64,000 nucleotides of DNA, taken from the NCBI GenBank assembly GCA_903849645.1, contig CAINJJ010000035.1:1-64000 (forward strand), read 5' to 3'. The notes under the pieces are model-generated. The model did not search any database, was not told the origin of the DNA, and was given only the letters and a program-made list of their open reading frames with translations. The position numbers and the translations under genes were made by a program. Of this stretch, positions 28,359 to 38,479 are shown one piece after another (position 1 is the stretch's first letter; the number at the start of each line of letters is the position of its first letter). Origin of the DNA: an uncultured Acidobacteriaceae bacterium. GTDB taxonomy: Bacteria; Acidobacteriota; Terriglobia; Terriglobales; Acidobacteriaceae.

Positions 28359-28669
28359 GTGCCTCTCGCTTTCCGATGGGTTCTCTAGAGCCGTCAAGAA
28401 GTTGAATCCGCAATGATATTGCCGGGGTGTTTTGGCGCGGCCTGTTCGCCAGGATGGAAGGTCACTATAGTTATCCGCCTTCCCGGCAGACCTTGTCCAT
28501 CGGGCGATTGACCACACAAACCGCATTGTGGACCGGGAGAACGCGGATGGATGGCGCAAGTCAAAGCAGGCCAGCTTCATAGCCCCGAATGCTGAACCGG
28601 GCGCGTGCTGCGTGGGATGAAAACTCAAACAATTGTGTAGGTAAACTTACCTCGATCCGGGCTTTCCGG
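28359..28669. other. Intergenic region with an inverted repeat
   Basis: 311 bases between the GH2 stop and the dehydrogenase start, both on the minus strand, presumably carrying the dehydrogenase promoter. AGGTAA and TTACCT flank a 2-base centre at 28639-28652, a perfect inverted repeat of 6 bases per arm. It could be an operator for the dehydrogenase gene or a weak end-of-gene signal. Nothing else was recognised. Confidence 0.4.
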
Positions 28670-31600
28670 CTACTGTACCGCGATGGACTGGGTCTTGAGA
28701 TTCCAACCGCGCAGCCCGATGGCCGGTTTGGAGGAACCCGCGGGAAATTCGATGGCGACGATGCGTTCTTCGCCGGGAAGCAGCGAGATGTAGTTCTCGC
28801 TGTAGTAAGCGGGCAGAATCCGCTCGCCGCTGGCGGAGTCTTTGAGGGTGAGCTTGACCATCAGCGCCGGGGCCGAGCCCGAGTTGGCGATCTTCACGGT
28901 TGCCTTCCGTTCGGCGCCCGAGGCCGCGACGGTGGCCGAGGCGGTAAGCGCGGCGTCGGGCAGGCCGTTGAGTTCGCGCAGCGATGCCTCGTCTCTTGAC
29001 CACCAGTAGAGGTTGTTGCTGACCGGCTCTCCCGCAGCGTTGGCCACGTCGAGTCGCACCAGGACCGCGTGCCCGGCAGCGAGTGTTTCCAGGTCCGGCT
29101 GGCCCACGCGGGTGCGTGCATTGGCGGCGGCCAAGATCTGGTTGGCCTGGTCGCTCAAAGCTTTGCCGTCGAGCCCAATGACCCGAACGCGCACATTATA
29201 GGAGGCGGCAGGGCCCAGGTTGACCAGATCCACCGCGCCGTCCGTCAGGTCAAGCTGCGCATGCACCGGTTCGCAGGCCTTCTGCGTGCCGTAGAAGCTG
29301 GACTGAGTGTCGTAGTCCGAGCCAAGGAAGTTCCACTCCATGCTCGGCCAGGCGGGCTGGGTCATCCAGATCATGCGGCCGGAGTTGGGCTGCCAGAGAT
29401 GGGCGGCAAAGCCCTCGAAGATGGCGCGATGGCCGACATAGTCCAGCATCTGCGCCTTGCGCTCAAAGTCCTCAAGGCTGGTGGGCGCGCCGAACTCGGT
29501 CTCCATGTGCTGCATGAACGGAGCCACGGCGCCGTTCCCCGTCTGGTGCCAGTCGTGGTAGGACCAGGTGTCTGAGATGGGCCAGCGGTCAGCTTCGGGA
29601 ATGAAGGCCTCGATGCCCTCAAGGGTGGGCACGCTGGGGATGCCAAGCTCGACGGAGAAGCCGCGGTTGATGCGGTAGTAGGTTTCGAGCGGCTGAAGCT
29701 GGTAAGGGCCGGAGTTGCGCAGGTTCACCTGGTTGGAGCTGCCGGTGTAGTAGCGCGTGTGGTCCAGAGTGCGGGTCAGCGCGGCCAGCCCCTCGTTGAG
29801 GATGGGCTGCGGCACGCCCTCGTTGCGGCCGCACCAGACGACGATGGAGGGATGGTGCCGGTAGCGCAGGATGCTGTCGCGCGCATTGGCGAGCCAGAGC
29901 TGCGGGTCCTGCGCTTCGAGGTTATAGCCCTGCGTGGACTCCCAGAAGTCGTTCCACACCATCAGGCCGTACTTGTCGGCGAGGGCATAAAAGCTCTCCT
30001 CGCTGTCCTGGCCCATCCAGTCGCGAATCATGTTGACGTTGGCCAGCCGGTGAAGGCGGAAGTATGGCTCCAAATGTTCGACGGAGACGCGCTTGCGGCT
30101 GTCGTCCATGCCCCAGTTGCCGCCGCGTGCGGCGATGCGGACGCCGTTGACCTTGATGACAAGGTCGGTGCCGGGCCAGGCTCCATCGACAGGGCGAATG
30201 GAGGCCGAGCCTTCGGCTCCGGCGGCGAGCGAGTGGACCCAGGCGTGGCGCATCCACTCTGGGGTGGCCTGGCCGGGAGGCAGCAGGTTCGGGGTCTGGT
30301 CGTCAATCTGGCGGATGCCCTGGTGGGACTCGTCGATGAGGGGGAGCGCGCTGTCATGGGTGCGAGCCGGCAAGACCTCCACGCGGCGCAGATGTCCGCC
30401 CGCATCAAGGAGCGAAGTTTCGTAGCTCACTTCCCTCATGCCAAAGTCGATCTTCTTCTGGCTGGAGACGGCGCTGGGCTGGCGAAAGCTGACCGTTAGA
30501 GAATGCAGGGCAGCTTCGCCATAGCCATTGGGCCACCACAGGCGGGGATGCTGAACGCGGAGTTGCGCAAAGTCTGATGGAAGAAGGCGGGCGATGGTCT
30601 CGCCGGGCGCGAGGGTCAGGCGCTTGCTCACCTTGACGGAGTCGAACGCCGCCGTCAGTTCGCCGTCGACCGGGGCGTTCGATGAGTTGGTGAGCGGGGC
30701 CTCGATCTCAACATCGGCCTCGCTGAGGTCCGCTTTGGGCAGGGTGGTGATGACGTTGAGGTCGCCCACCTTCACCGGGCCAGACGCGGTGAGCGTCACC
30801 GCCTGCCAGATGCCGGTGTTGCGGTCGCGAATGCCGGGAATCCAGTCCCAGCCCTCGGTGGCGGAAAAGGTCGGGCCGTCGATTACCTGGATGCCGCCAT
30901 TCTCGCCAGGGCCCGCCTTGATGGATTGCTCGTGAGCGATGCCGGGATGCGGCGGCGGGGAGACGCGCACGGCCAGGGCATTCTGGCCGGGGGTGACAAG
31001 GCTGGTGACGTCAAAGACGCCGCGCAGAAACGCGCCGGTAAAGCCGCCCAGCTTTTTGCCGTTGAGCCAGACCTCGGCGGCGTAGTTGACGCCTTCAAAC
31101 GTGAGCGTCAGCCGTTGGGCGCGCGCGGCGGCGGGGGTCTTGAACTCCACGCGATACCAGTAGTCCTGATGGGCCAGACTCTCCGGAATAGCCATGTTGT
31201 TGAGCCCGTAATCGGGGTCGGGATAGAGGCCGCGGTCGATCATGGTGGTCAGCACCGTGCCCGGAACCGTGGCGGCCAGCCAACCCTTGGCAGCGTAGCC
31301 GGCCTTGGACAGGTCTTGGGGCGGAGCTTTGACCTCTGGCGCGGCGGCCAGCTTCCATCCGCCCTGAATGGTCCAGGGATTCGCGCCGGCAAGCTCCGTT
31401 TTGAGGTCCGCCGCGGCCTGCGGACGGGCAGTTCCCTTTTGCAAAGGCTCCTTGCTGCGAGGCAGTATCGCGGGGTCCTGCGGCTCCGTCTGCCCGGCCA
31501 TGCTGCGGGTCTGCACGGACCAGTGCTTCGATGCTTCCTCATAGAGGGGGAGGGTGAAGTCGGGCGGCGCGGCGGCCATCGCCTTCACCTGTTCCGCGGT

Positions 31601-32284
31601 GAGGGCCGCGCGGTAGAGGGTCAGGGCCGCAATTTGCCCGCCGAAGTGGCGGCTGCCCAGGCTCCCGATGGGCCCTGGAGCCATCTCAAGAAGCGGAGCG
31701 ATCTCGCCCTGCGTCTGCGCGGCGTGGGCCACAGGCTGGCCGTCGGCATAGAGGGTAATGGTCTGCCCATCGCTCACGGCGACGGCCAGATGCCAAAGGG
31801 GCGCGATCTTCAGAGTCCCGCTGATCAGGTGAACGGTTCCCTGCCCCCGTCCCAGCCAGAGGCCGAGATGGCCGTCTTCGACGCCGACAAACCGGGCGTC
31901 CTCCGCGGCTGGGTCGCCCAGGCCGGCGAGCAGCACCGTGCCCTGGAGCATGTCATCGGCATTGAACCAGAAGGCAAGGCTCCAGGGGGCATGGCCGGCG
32001 AGGAGGGCGTCGCGGGCAGGCTGGCCTCTCATGCCCAGCCGGTCCAGCAGTTCCGTGGCCTGGCCGTCCAGGGTCGATGGCGGCGCCAGCGGCTTGGTCA
32101 GGCCGGGGCCATCGGCAAGAAAGACCGCGTTGTAAGGCCCATAGGCCTCCTCCGGCAGGGACTGCGCCGGGGCACTCAATGGGGTGAAGAGCGCCGCCGC
32201 CGCAAACACCGCGGCGAGCGGGAGAAAGCGGGTGACAATTGAAGGCGCGGCGGCAGGCAGGGGGGCTTTGGCAGAGTTTTGCAT
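28670..32284 (-). CDS. Exported GH2-family glycosidase with LamG-like domain
   Basis: Large exported enzyme of 1204 residues. A signal sequence ends at about residue 42 (PLSAPAQS). Residues about 75-250 look like a LamG/concanavalin-type domain (WSLAFWFNADDM, PLWHLAVAVSDGQTITLYADGQPVAHA). The GH2 sugar-binding, Ig-like and TIM-barrel domains follow. The acid/base Glu lies in VVWCGRNEG near residue 818, and FSVELGIPS near 875 is the likely nucleophile region, as in exo-beta-glucosaminidase or mannosidase-like GH2 members. The specific substrate cannot be read. The ATG at 32284 is preferred over one four codons upstream because of spacing from AGGA. Confidence 0.82.
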   Translation of the reverse strand: MQNSAKAPLPAAAPSIVTRFLPLAAVFAAAALFTPLSAPAQSLPEEAYGPYNAVFLADGPGLTKPLAPPSTLDGQATELLDRLGMRGQPARDALLAGHAPWSLAFWFNADDMLQGTVLLAGLGDPAAEDARFVGVEDGHLGLWLGRGQGTVHLISGTLKIAPLWHLAVAVSDGQTITLYADGQPVAHAAQTQGEIAPLLEMAPGPIGSLGSRHFGGQIAALTLYRAALTAEQVKAMAAAPPDFTLPLYEEASKHWSVQTRSMAGQTEPQDPAILPRSKEPLQKGTARPQAAADLKTELAGANPWTIQGGWKLAAAPEVKAPPQDLSKAGYAAKGWLAATVPGTVLTTMIDRGLYPDPDYGLNNMAIPESLAHQDYWYRVEFKTPAAARAQRLTLTFEGVNYAAEVWLNGKKLGGFTGAFLRGVFDVTSLVTPGQNALAVRVSPPPHPGIAHEQSIKAGPGENGGIQVIDGPTFSATEGWDWIPGIRDRNTGIWQAVTLTASGPVKVGDLNVITTLPKADLSEADVEIEAPLTNSSNAPVDGELTAAFDSVKVSKRLTLAPGETIARLLPSDFAQLRVQHPRLWWPNGYGEAALHSLTVSFRQPSAVSSQKKIDFGMREVSYETSLLDAGGHLRRVEVLPARTHDSALPLIDESHQGIRQIDDQTPNLLPPGQATPEWMRHAWVHSLAAGAEGSASIRPVDGAWPGTDLVIKVNGVRIAARGGNWGMDDSRKRVSVEHLEPYFRLHRLANVNMIRDWMGQDSEESFYALADKYGLMVWNDFWESTQGYNLEAQDPQLWLANARDSILRYRHHPSIVVWCGRNEGVPQPILNEGLAALTRTLDHTRYYTGSSNQVNLRNSGPYQLQPLETYYRINRGFSVELGIPSVPTLEGIEAFIPEADRWPISDTWSYHDWHQTGNGAVAPFMQHMETEFGAPTSLEDFERKAQMLDYVGHRAIFEGFAAHLWQPNSGRMIWMTQPAWPSMEWNFLGSDYDTQSSFYGTQKACEPVHAQLDLTDGAVDLVNLGPAASYNVRVRVIGLDGKALSDQANQILAAANARTRVGQPDLETLAAGHAVLVRLDVANAAGEPVSNNLYWWSRDEASLRELNGLPDAALTASATVAASGAERKATVKIANSGSAPALMVKLTLKDSASGERILPAYYSENYISLLPGEERIVAIEFPAGSSKPAIGLRGWNLKTQSIAVQ

Positions 32285-32469
32285 GTCGGGAAACATCCTA
32301 AACGGTGGAACCGCAAATTGCTGTGTCCGCGCTTCCAGATCATGCTGAATGGGAAAGCCGAGCGGCGATCGAGCGCCGCTGTGCTCTCGGGCACTTTGAC
32401 AAAGGGGTCCGAATGGGTAAGGTGGTGAAGAGCCGGTCGATGGGTTCAATGCGGCAAAATGGAGAAGCG

Positions 32470-33450
32470 ATGACTCATACAACAGCAGCGCAGGAACCGC
32501 GGTGGGCGCCCTTTCGTATGGAACCGCTATTTGTGGAGCGGGTCTGGGGCTCGGAGGATTTGCGGCCGTGGTATGACTTTGTGGCAGGCGGGCAGCCGGT
32601 AGGCGAGGTCTGGCTCACAGGCGACCAGTGCATTGCCGCCAACGGGAGGCTGGCCGGCGAGAAGCTTGAGGCGCTCTTTGCCAATCATCCTCGGGAGATG
32701 CTCGGACCGGATGTGCCCGGAGCCGGGTCGCCCCTGCTGCTGAAGGTGATCTTTGCCCAGCAGAAACTGAGCGTGCAGGTGCATCCGGACGACGCTCTGG
32801 CACAAAAATATGGCCAGCCCCGCGGCAAGACCGAGTGCTGGTATGCTCTGGCGGCTGAGCCGGGCGCACAGGTGGCCTGCGGACTCAACCCCGGCGTCAC
32901 GGTGGAACAGGTGCGCGCGGAGATTGCCGAGGGCGCCCTGGAACAGAGCCTGACGGTGCTCGATGTGGAGCAAGGCGACATGGTATTTGTGGACGCGGGC
33001 ACGGTTCATGCCATCTGGCCGGGCTCCATCCTGCTGGAGACCCAGCAGAACTGCGACATCACCTATCGGCTCTATGACTACGGGCGCGGCCGCGAGCTGC
33101 ACGTGGAGAAGGGCCTGGAGGCCACGCGCCTGCATACGCAAGCCGGCAAAGTGGCCCAGCATGAGGCATCGGATCGGACAACACTTGTTGACGCCGCTTA
33201 TTTTTGTGTCGAGCGCATCAAGGTTCAGGGCAGCCGGTCAAGCGCCACACTGGGCGGCGGCGCGGCGGGACTGCAATATCTCTTTGCTGCATCCGGCTCG
33301 GCGCGCATCGCGGGCGCGGGCTTTGCCGTGGAGTTGCCGGCGCGGGGCGTTGTCGCCGTGCCCGCGGCCTCTCCCTCCTTTGAGATCGAAGACCTGGGCG
33401 GGCTTGACCTGATCCGGATCACACCCCGGTGGCCGGAACCGGGGCGCTGA
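32470..33450 (+). CDS. manA: Mannose-6-phosphate isomerase, class I type
   Basis: Interconverts mannose-6-phosphate and fructose-6-phosphate; zinc-dependent, 326 residues. The cupin motifs are PLLLKVIFAQQKLSVQVHPDD (zinc ligands Gln and His), GKTECWYAL (Glu ligand) and FVDAGTVHAI (His ligand). YDYGRGRELH follows. The ATG has GGAG 5 bases upstream. TTGACA at 32396-32401 is a possible -35 element, with a weak TAAGGT after 16 bases. It is divergent from the GH2 gene, consistent with sugar catabolism. Confidence 0.93.
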   Translation: MTHTTAAQEPRWAPFRMEPLFVERVWGSEDLRPWYDFVAGGQPVGEVWLTGDQCIAANGRLAGEKLEALFANHPREMLGPDVPGAGSPLLLKVIFAQQKLSVQVHPDDALAQKYGQPRGKTECWYALAAEPGAQVACGLNPGVTVEQVRAEIAEGALEQSLTVLDVEQGDMVFVDAGTVHAIWPGSILLETQQNCDITYRLYDYGRGRELHVEKGLEATRLHTQAGKVAQHEASDRTTLVDAAYFCVERIKVQGSRSSATLGGGAAGLQYLFAASGSARIAGAGFAVELPARGVVAVPAASPSFEIEDLGGLDLIRITPRWPEPGR

Positions 33451-33909
33451 CGGCTGGGCATTCCAGCAGCCCCTGCTCAGTCTTCGCTGGTCGTAGATGG
33501 TTACCTAAATAAACTTTCGTACCTCGCATAAGCCGTTACGTTTGGACTACAATCCCTCCACTTGGCAATGACTCCAGCATTGAATGCCGGAGTTCCCTGC
33601 CTGGCGTAGCCGATCAGCATCGGCGCCCCTGGAATCGCCGCATTGCAGACCGCCGAATGACGGCGGCATGGATTCCGGGCCGCCTCTGCCCCTTTCGCAT
33701 GGCCGCAAGGCGCGCCTGCTGTTTATTTGCTTCCCTCTCCTCGCTGTGGTGTTCCCGCACGGCACGACCCCGCCGTTGTTTCCAGTGGTTCCTTTGCTTG
33801 CCGGGTTGCAAATCAGGAATGCCAAAAGGCATCCGTTGTTTCGACCGGTTTGACGGGCCGCCCGGAATGCGGCGCACGACCAACCCTCCACCCCCCCAAG
33901 GGAGTAGCG
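33451..33909 (+). other. 459-base leader/intergenic region with consecutive hairpins
   Basis: Three short hairpins follow one another upstream of the DUF1800 gene. 33571-33593 is a near-perfect 23-base palindrome starting ACTCC and ending GGAGT. 33609-33624 has GCCGAT and ATCGGC around a CAGC loop. 33650-33666 has CCGCC and GGCGG around 7 bases. TACAAT near 33548-33553 could be the -10 box of the same transcript. No known riboswitch class was recognised and no T-run follows the hairpins. Open frames here look non-coding. Confidence 0.4.
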
Positions 33910-36906
33910 ATGAAACGAAATTGTCTTGAAGGCAGTGCATTTTTGCTTTGGCTGCTGGCGTTCCCGCTTGCCGCGTATGCGGCAACGCCGACCGTTACCG
34001 TCAGTCCCGGCTATACCAACATTGGCGTGAACGCCACTGTGCAGTACACGGCCACGGTGAAAGGGCTCGCCAACACGACCGTAAAGTGGGAGATCAACGG
34101 CATTGTGGGCGGCAACTCGACGGTCGGCACCATCACCACAGGCGGCTTCTATACGGCGCCTGCCACGGTGCCCACGGTAAGCACTCTAGTCGAGGCGCTT
34201 GCCTCGGACAACAAGACCATGGGAGTCCAATATGTGAACGTAGAGCCGGCCGGCCCGACCATCATCGCGATCACGCCCAACCCGATTCCCACCGGAAGCT
34301 ACACGATCACGCTCTCCGGCTCGAGTTTCAAATCCGGCGCAGTCGTGGAGGCGGCGGGCAACAACCTGCCCACGACCTTTGTGAATGCGACCACGATCAA
34401 GGCCAGCGGCTACCAGGGGGCCGCGGGGGCGGTTGCCTTCCAGGTGACGAACCCCGGCACGCTCTGGGGACCGGTCTTCATCGCCCAATTCAAGAGCAGC
34501 GTTCAGGTGCCGCCGCAGACCATCTCGCCCACCACCGCCACCGTCGTTTTGGGCAGGACGCAACAGTTCACATCGTCCGGCGCAACCGGGTGGACAGCGA
34601 CCGCCGGAATAATCTCGGCGACTGGCCTCTTTACCGCTCCCTCCACCATGCCCTCCCCGTCGACGGTAACCGTGACCGCAACCGGTCCCGGCGGCACGGC
34701 AAGCGCAGTGGTCACGCTTGCCCCCATTCCTCCGCAGACCATAGCGCCCGCCAGCGCCAGCCTTTACCTCGGCGCAACGCAGCAGTTCACCTCCGTGGGC
34801 GCAACGGGATGGACGACCACCTTTGGCACCGTCACCGCCGCCGGACTCTACACCGCGCCGCTCACGCAGCCCACAGGCGGCACAGCCTCCGTGACGGCCA
34901 CTGGACCCGGCGGCACGGCCAGCGCCGTGGTCACCATCATCAACAGCGCTCCCACCACCATCTCGCCCACAAGCGCCAGCGTCACGCTGGGCGGGACACA
35001 GCAGTTCACTTCCAATACCGGCTCCACATGGTCAGCCACCTACGGGTCCGTCACCAGCACCGGGCTTTACACCGCGCCCGCGGCCTTCCCCACATCCAAT
35101 GCCGACACGGTCACAGTCACAGGCCTGGGAGGAACGGCGAGCGCGTCCATCATCCTGACAGCCCCCACGCCCGTCATCACGGCGGTCGGCAGCGGCGGCC
35201 AGATTCCGCTGGGCATCTTTACCACCACCATCACGGGCAGCGGCTTCATTGCCACCTCCACCGCAACCCTGAATGGCACAGCCCTGAGCACTACCTTTGG
35301 TTCGAGTACGTCGCTCACCATATCCGGCTACACCAGCCAGTCGGGAGCGGCCAGCGTGGCGGTGAGCAATGGCTCGTCGTCCTCGCAGGCTTTCCCGGTA
35401 CAGGTCGGCATCGCCAACGCGCAGGTAAGCGCCGCGGCAGCACGGCGCTTCCTGGAGCAGGCCGCCTTTGGTCCCACTCCCAGCGACGCCGCCGCGGTGC
35501 AGACCCTGGGCTACAACGCGTGGCTTGCGCAACAGTTCACCATGGCGCCGGTCTCCAACTACAACACCATCACCGGCGACCAGGGCGGCATGCCGCAGCA
35601 CTTCCTCACCAACGCCGTCAACAATCCTGACCAGGTACGGCAGAGAGTCGCCTTTGCCCTCAGCCAAATCTTCGTCACTTCGATTGACAAGCTCATCTGG
35701 AACGGGAACATGGTGAGCTACCAGAACACGCTGCTCACCGATGCGCTGGGCAACTATCGCCAGATCATGGAAGATGTTACGCTGAGCCCGGCCATGGGCC
35801 AGTATCTCGACATGGGCAACAACGCCAAGGCCGACCCCACAACGGGAGCCGTGGCAAACGAAAACTTCGCCCGCGAGATGATGCAGTTGTTCACCATCGG
35901 CACCGTAATGCTCAACCAGGATGGAACGCCGCAACTGGACAGCAGCAATCTGCCCGTCCCCACCTACTCGCAGTTCCAGATCACCGAGTTTGCGCGCGTC
36001 TATACGGGGTGGACCTACGCGCCGCCCGCAGGGCAGCCCGTCCAATGGGGAGCCTACTACAGCGCGGGCAACATGGCGCCCTATGCGCCGGAGCACGATG
36101 CCGGTTCAAAGCAACTGCTCAACGGCTATGTGGCGCCGGCGGGCCTTGCGCCGCAGCAGGATCTCGACGCCGCGCTCGACAACATCTTCAACCATCCCAA
36201 CACGGGCCCGTTCGTGGCCCGGCTTCTGATTCAGCACCTGGTCAAGAGCAATCCCAGCCCGGCCTATATCTCGCGGGTGGCAGGCGCCTTCAACAACAAC
36301 GGCAGCGGCGTACGCGGCGACATGCAGGCCGTCATTTCCGCCATTCTGCTGGACCCTGAGGCGCGCGCCAACGACAACGGCGGAGCCGACCAGCCCACCG
36401 ACGGCCATCTGCAGGAGCCGGTCTTGTTTATCGCAGGCATGGTGCGGGCCTTCGGCGGCACCATGAACGACCAGAACTACTACGCATCCGACCTGGCCAA
36501 CCTGGGGCAGGACATCTTCTCCTCGCCCAGCGTATTCAACTACTACGCTGCCAACTATGGCGTGCCGGGCACCACGCTCACCGGCGGCGAGTTCCAGATA
36601 TTCTCGCCCAACAACGCGATTCTGCGGATGAATATCGTCTCCTACCTCTTCGGCCAGTGGGGCAGTGCGGTGCAGAGCAACGGTCCGGGAACGATCATCG
36701 ATCTCACTCCATTCCTTCCGCTCACCAGTAACCCCACCACACTGGTCAGCGCGCTCGACCTCACACTCACGCATGGCACCATGCCGGCGGCCATGAAGTC
36801 GGCCATCGTCACCGCGGTCGCCGCCAACACCGGAGGCAACATCCGCCAGGTGCAGCAGGCCTGCTACCTCATTCTCACTTCCAACTACTACAACGTCTGG
36901 CACTGA
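33910..36906 (+). CDS. Exported DUF1800 protein with tandem Ig-like repeats
   Basis: Secreted protein of 998 residues. A signal peptide (about 1-24, ending AAYAA) is followed by an Ig-like domain, an IPT/TIG-like domain (PTIIAITPNPIPTGSYTITLSG), and three tandem bacterial Ig-like repeats of about 70 residues each (from near 200, 277 and 350). Each repeat begins ISPT or IAPA, contains QQFTS and ends GGTASA. A second IPT-like domain comes next. The DUF1800 domain fills the C-terminal half (AAARRFLEQAAFGPTPSDAAAVQTLG, ENFAREMMQLFTIG, EFARVYTGW). The function of DUF1800 is unknown. It is typically encoded next to a DUF1501 protein, as here. AAGGGAG precedes the ATG. Confidence 0.9.
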   Translation: MKRNCLEGSAFLLWLLAFPLAAYAATPTVTVSPGYTNIGVNATVQYTATVKGLANTTVKWEINGIVGGNSTVGTITTGGFYTAPATVPTVSTLVEALASDNKTMGVQYVNVEPAGPTIIAITPNPIPTGSYTITLSGSSFKSGAVVEAAGNNLPTTFVNATTIKASGYQGAAGAVAFQVTNPGTLWGPVFIAQFKSSVQVPPQTISPTTATVVLGRTQQFTSSGATGWTATAGIISATGLFTAPSTMPSPSTVTVTATGPGGTASAVVTLAPIPPQTIAPASASLYLGATQQFTSVGATGWTTTFGTVTAAGLYTAPLTQPTGGTASVTATGPGGTASAVVTIINSAPTTISPTSASVTLGGTQQFTSNTGSTWSATYGSVTSTGLYTAPAAFPTSNADTVTVTGLGGTASASIILTAPTPVITAVGSGGQIPLGIFTTTITGSGFIATSTATLNGTALSTTFGSSTSLTISGYTSQSGAASVAVSNGSSSSQAFPVQVGIANAQVSAAAARRFLEQAAFGPTPSDAAAVQTLGYNAWLAQQFTMAPVSNYNTITGDQGGMPQHFLTNAVNNPDQVRQRVAFALSQIFVTSIDKLIWNGNMVSYQNTLLTDALGNYRQIMEDVTLSPAMGQYLDMGNNAKADPTTGAVANENFAREMMQLFTIGTVMLNQDGTPQLDSSNLPVPTYSQFQITEFARVYTGWTYAPPAGQPVQWGAYYSAGNMAPYAPEHDAGSKQLLNGYVAPAGLAPQQDLDAALDNIFNHPNTGPFVARLLIQHLVKSNPSPAYISRVAGAFNNNGSGVRGDMQAVISAILLDPEARANDNGGADQPTDGHLQEPVLFIAGMVRAFGGTMNDQNYYASDLANLGQDIFSSPSVFNYYAANYGVPGTTLTGGEFQIFSPNNAILRMNIVSYLFGQWGSAVQSNGPGTIIDLTPFLPLTSNPTTLVSALDLTLTHGTMPAAMKSAIVTAVAANTGGNIRQVQQACYLILTSNYYNVWH

Positions 36907-37000
36907 GTTGACAGAGCCCGCGGGCACCTTTTCCGCGGGCTTGATCTTTCATCGACACCCCTGCTGTTGACTCAGCGGAATCCACAAGGAGGAACACGAG

Positions 37001-38377
37001 ATGATGATTCGATCCAGAAGAGAGTTTATCCGTGAGACGGTTCGTTCGGCCGCGGCTCTTGGCGCAGCGGGCGTCATGTCCCGCTTCGGCCAGATGAACG
37101 CACTGGCCGCAACCAACCCCGGCTACCAGGCACTGGTGTGCATCTTCCTGTCCGGAGGCAACGACGGACACAATACCGTTATTCCCATCTCCACGGCGCA
37201 GCAGAACTACAGCCTCTATGCGCAGGGCCGCCAGGGACTCGCGCTGGCCCAGGCCTCGCTGCTGCCCATCGCCAACGGCAACGACGTCTATGGCCTGCAC
37301 CCCAGCATGCCCGAGATGCAGACCCTGTATAACTCAGGCGCCATGGCGGTCCTGGCCAATGTGGGAAACCTGGTGCAGCCGCTGAATCGCGACGCCTATG
37401 CAACCAACAACCTGGCCCTTGTTCCCGGCCAGCTCTTTTCTCACTCCGACCAGATGAACCAGTGGCAGAGCGCGATTCCCAACGGCATCGCCTCCAACGG
37501 CTGGGGCGGGCGGCTCGCAGATCTCATGCAATCGCAAAACGCCGGCGCCATCTTTCCGCCCGTCACCAACAGCGCCGACTGCGGGCTCTTCTGCACCGGC
37601 CAGCAGACCTTCCCGGCAACCGTGCCGCCACCGCTCTCAGGACTGCCCGGCGTCACGGGCATGGCCACCATTGTTGGCGTGCAAAACTCATCGGCGCCCA
37701 CCGCGGGCGTGCAGCAGTTGCTCACCTTTGACAACGGCCTGCAACTGGTACAGGCCGCCAATGGCATCGTGACCCGCGGCAACAACTACGCCACCACGCT
37801 CACCGGGCTTCTGCAGACGTCGAGCCTCACCACGGTCTTTCCCGCCAACAACCCGCTGGCCGCGCAACTGCAGACTGTTGCCAACGTGATGTCGGTCCGC
37901 TCGCAGCTCGGGCTCACGCGGCAGATCTTCTTCTGCGACTTCGGCAGCTTCGATACGCACGGCCAGCAGTTGGAGACGCAGCAGGCGCTGCTCCAGCAAC
38001 TGAGCCAGGCTGTGCTTGCCTTCTACGAGGCCACGCAGGAGATGGGCATCACGCAAAGCGTCACCACCTTCACCGCGTCGGAGTTCGGGCGCACGCTCAA
38101 CCCCAGCGGCACCGATGGCAGTGACCACGCATGGGGCAACCACCACTTCATCCTGGGCGGCGGCGTGCAGGGAGGCAAATTCTACGGCACCTTCCCGTCG
38201 CTCGTTTTGGGCTCTGAAAACGACGCCAACAGCCGCGGCACGCTCATTCCCACCACGTCCATCGCGCAGTACGGAGCAACGCTTGCGCAGTGGTTCGGCG
38301 TCAGCGCGGCAAACCTGCCCACGGTCTTTCCCAACATCGCCAACTTCGCCTCCTCCAACCTTGGATTCCTCGGCTGA
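37001..38377 (+). CDS. DUF1501 protein with Tat-type signal
   Basis: Protein of 458 residues. The N-terminus SRREFIRETVRSAAALGAAG is a twin-arginine signal, so it is exported folded. The body is the DUF1501 (sulfatase-like fold) family: VCIFLSGGNDGHNT near the start, FDTHGQQ in the middle and TASEFGRTLNPSGTDGSDHAWGNHHFILGGG towards the end, with His and Asp residues suited to metal binding. It sits 94 bases after the DUF1800 gene, with AAGGAGG before the ATG. The two probably act together outside the cytoplasm. Confidence 0.92.
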   Translation: MMIRSRREFIRETVRSAAALGAAGVMSRFGQMNALAATNPGYQALVCIFLSGGNDGHNTVIPISTAQQNYSLYAQGRQGLALAQASLLPIANGNDVYGLHPSMPEMQTLYNSGAMAVLANVGNLVQPLNRDAYATNNLALVPGQLFSHSDQMNQWQSAIPNGIASNGWGGRLADLMQSQNAGAIFPPVTNSADCGLFCTGQQTFPATVPPPLSGLPGVTGMATIVGVQNSSAPTAGVQQLLTFDNGLQLVQAANGIVTRGNNYATTLTGLLQTSSLTTVFPANNPLAAQLQTVANVMSVRSQLGLTRQIFFCDFGSFDTHGQQLETQQALLQQLSQAVLAFYEATQEMGITQSVTTFTASEFGRTLNPSGTDGSDHAWGNHHFILGGGVQGGKFYGTFPSLVLGSENDANSRGTLIPTTSIAQYGATLAQWFGVSAANLPTVFPNIANFASSNLGFLG

Positions 38378-38410
38378 GAACGAAGCTCACGCATAACTCG
38401 ACCTGTAACT

Positions 38411-38446
38411 CAACAACGCGGAGGCTTAGCCTCCGCGTTGTTGTTT
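38411..38446 (+). terminator. Strong hairpin terminator after the DUF1501 gene
   Basis: CAACAACGCGGAGGC (38411-38425) pairs perfectly with 38429-38443 around a TTA loop, a 15-bp stem, followed by a short T-run. The minus-strand glycosidase ends 34 bases downstream, so the element may serve both directions. Confidence 0.85.
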
Positions 38447-38479
38447 CATGCCACTTGAGCAAGCGTTCTTAGTTGAGAT

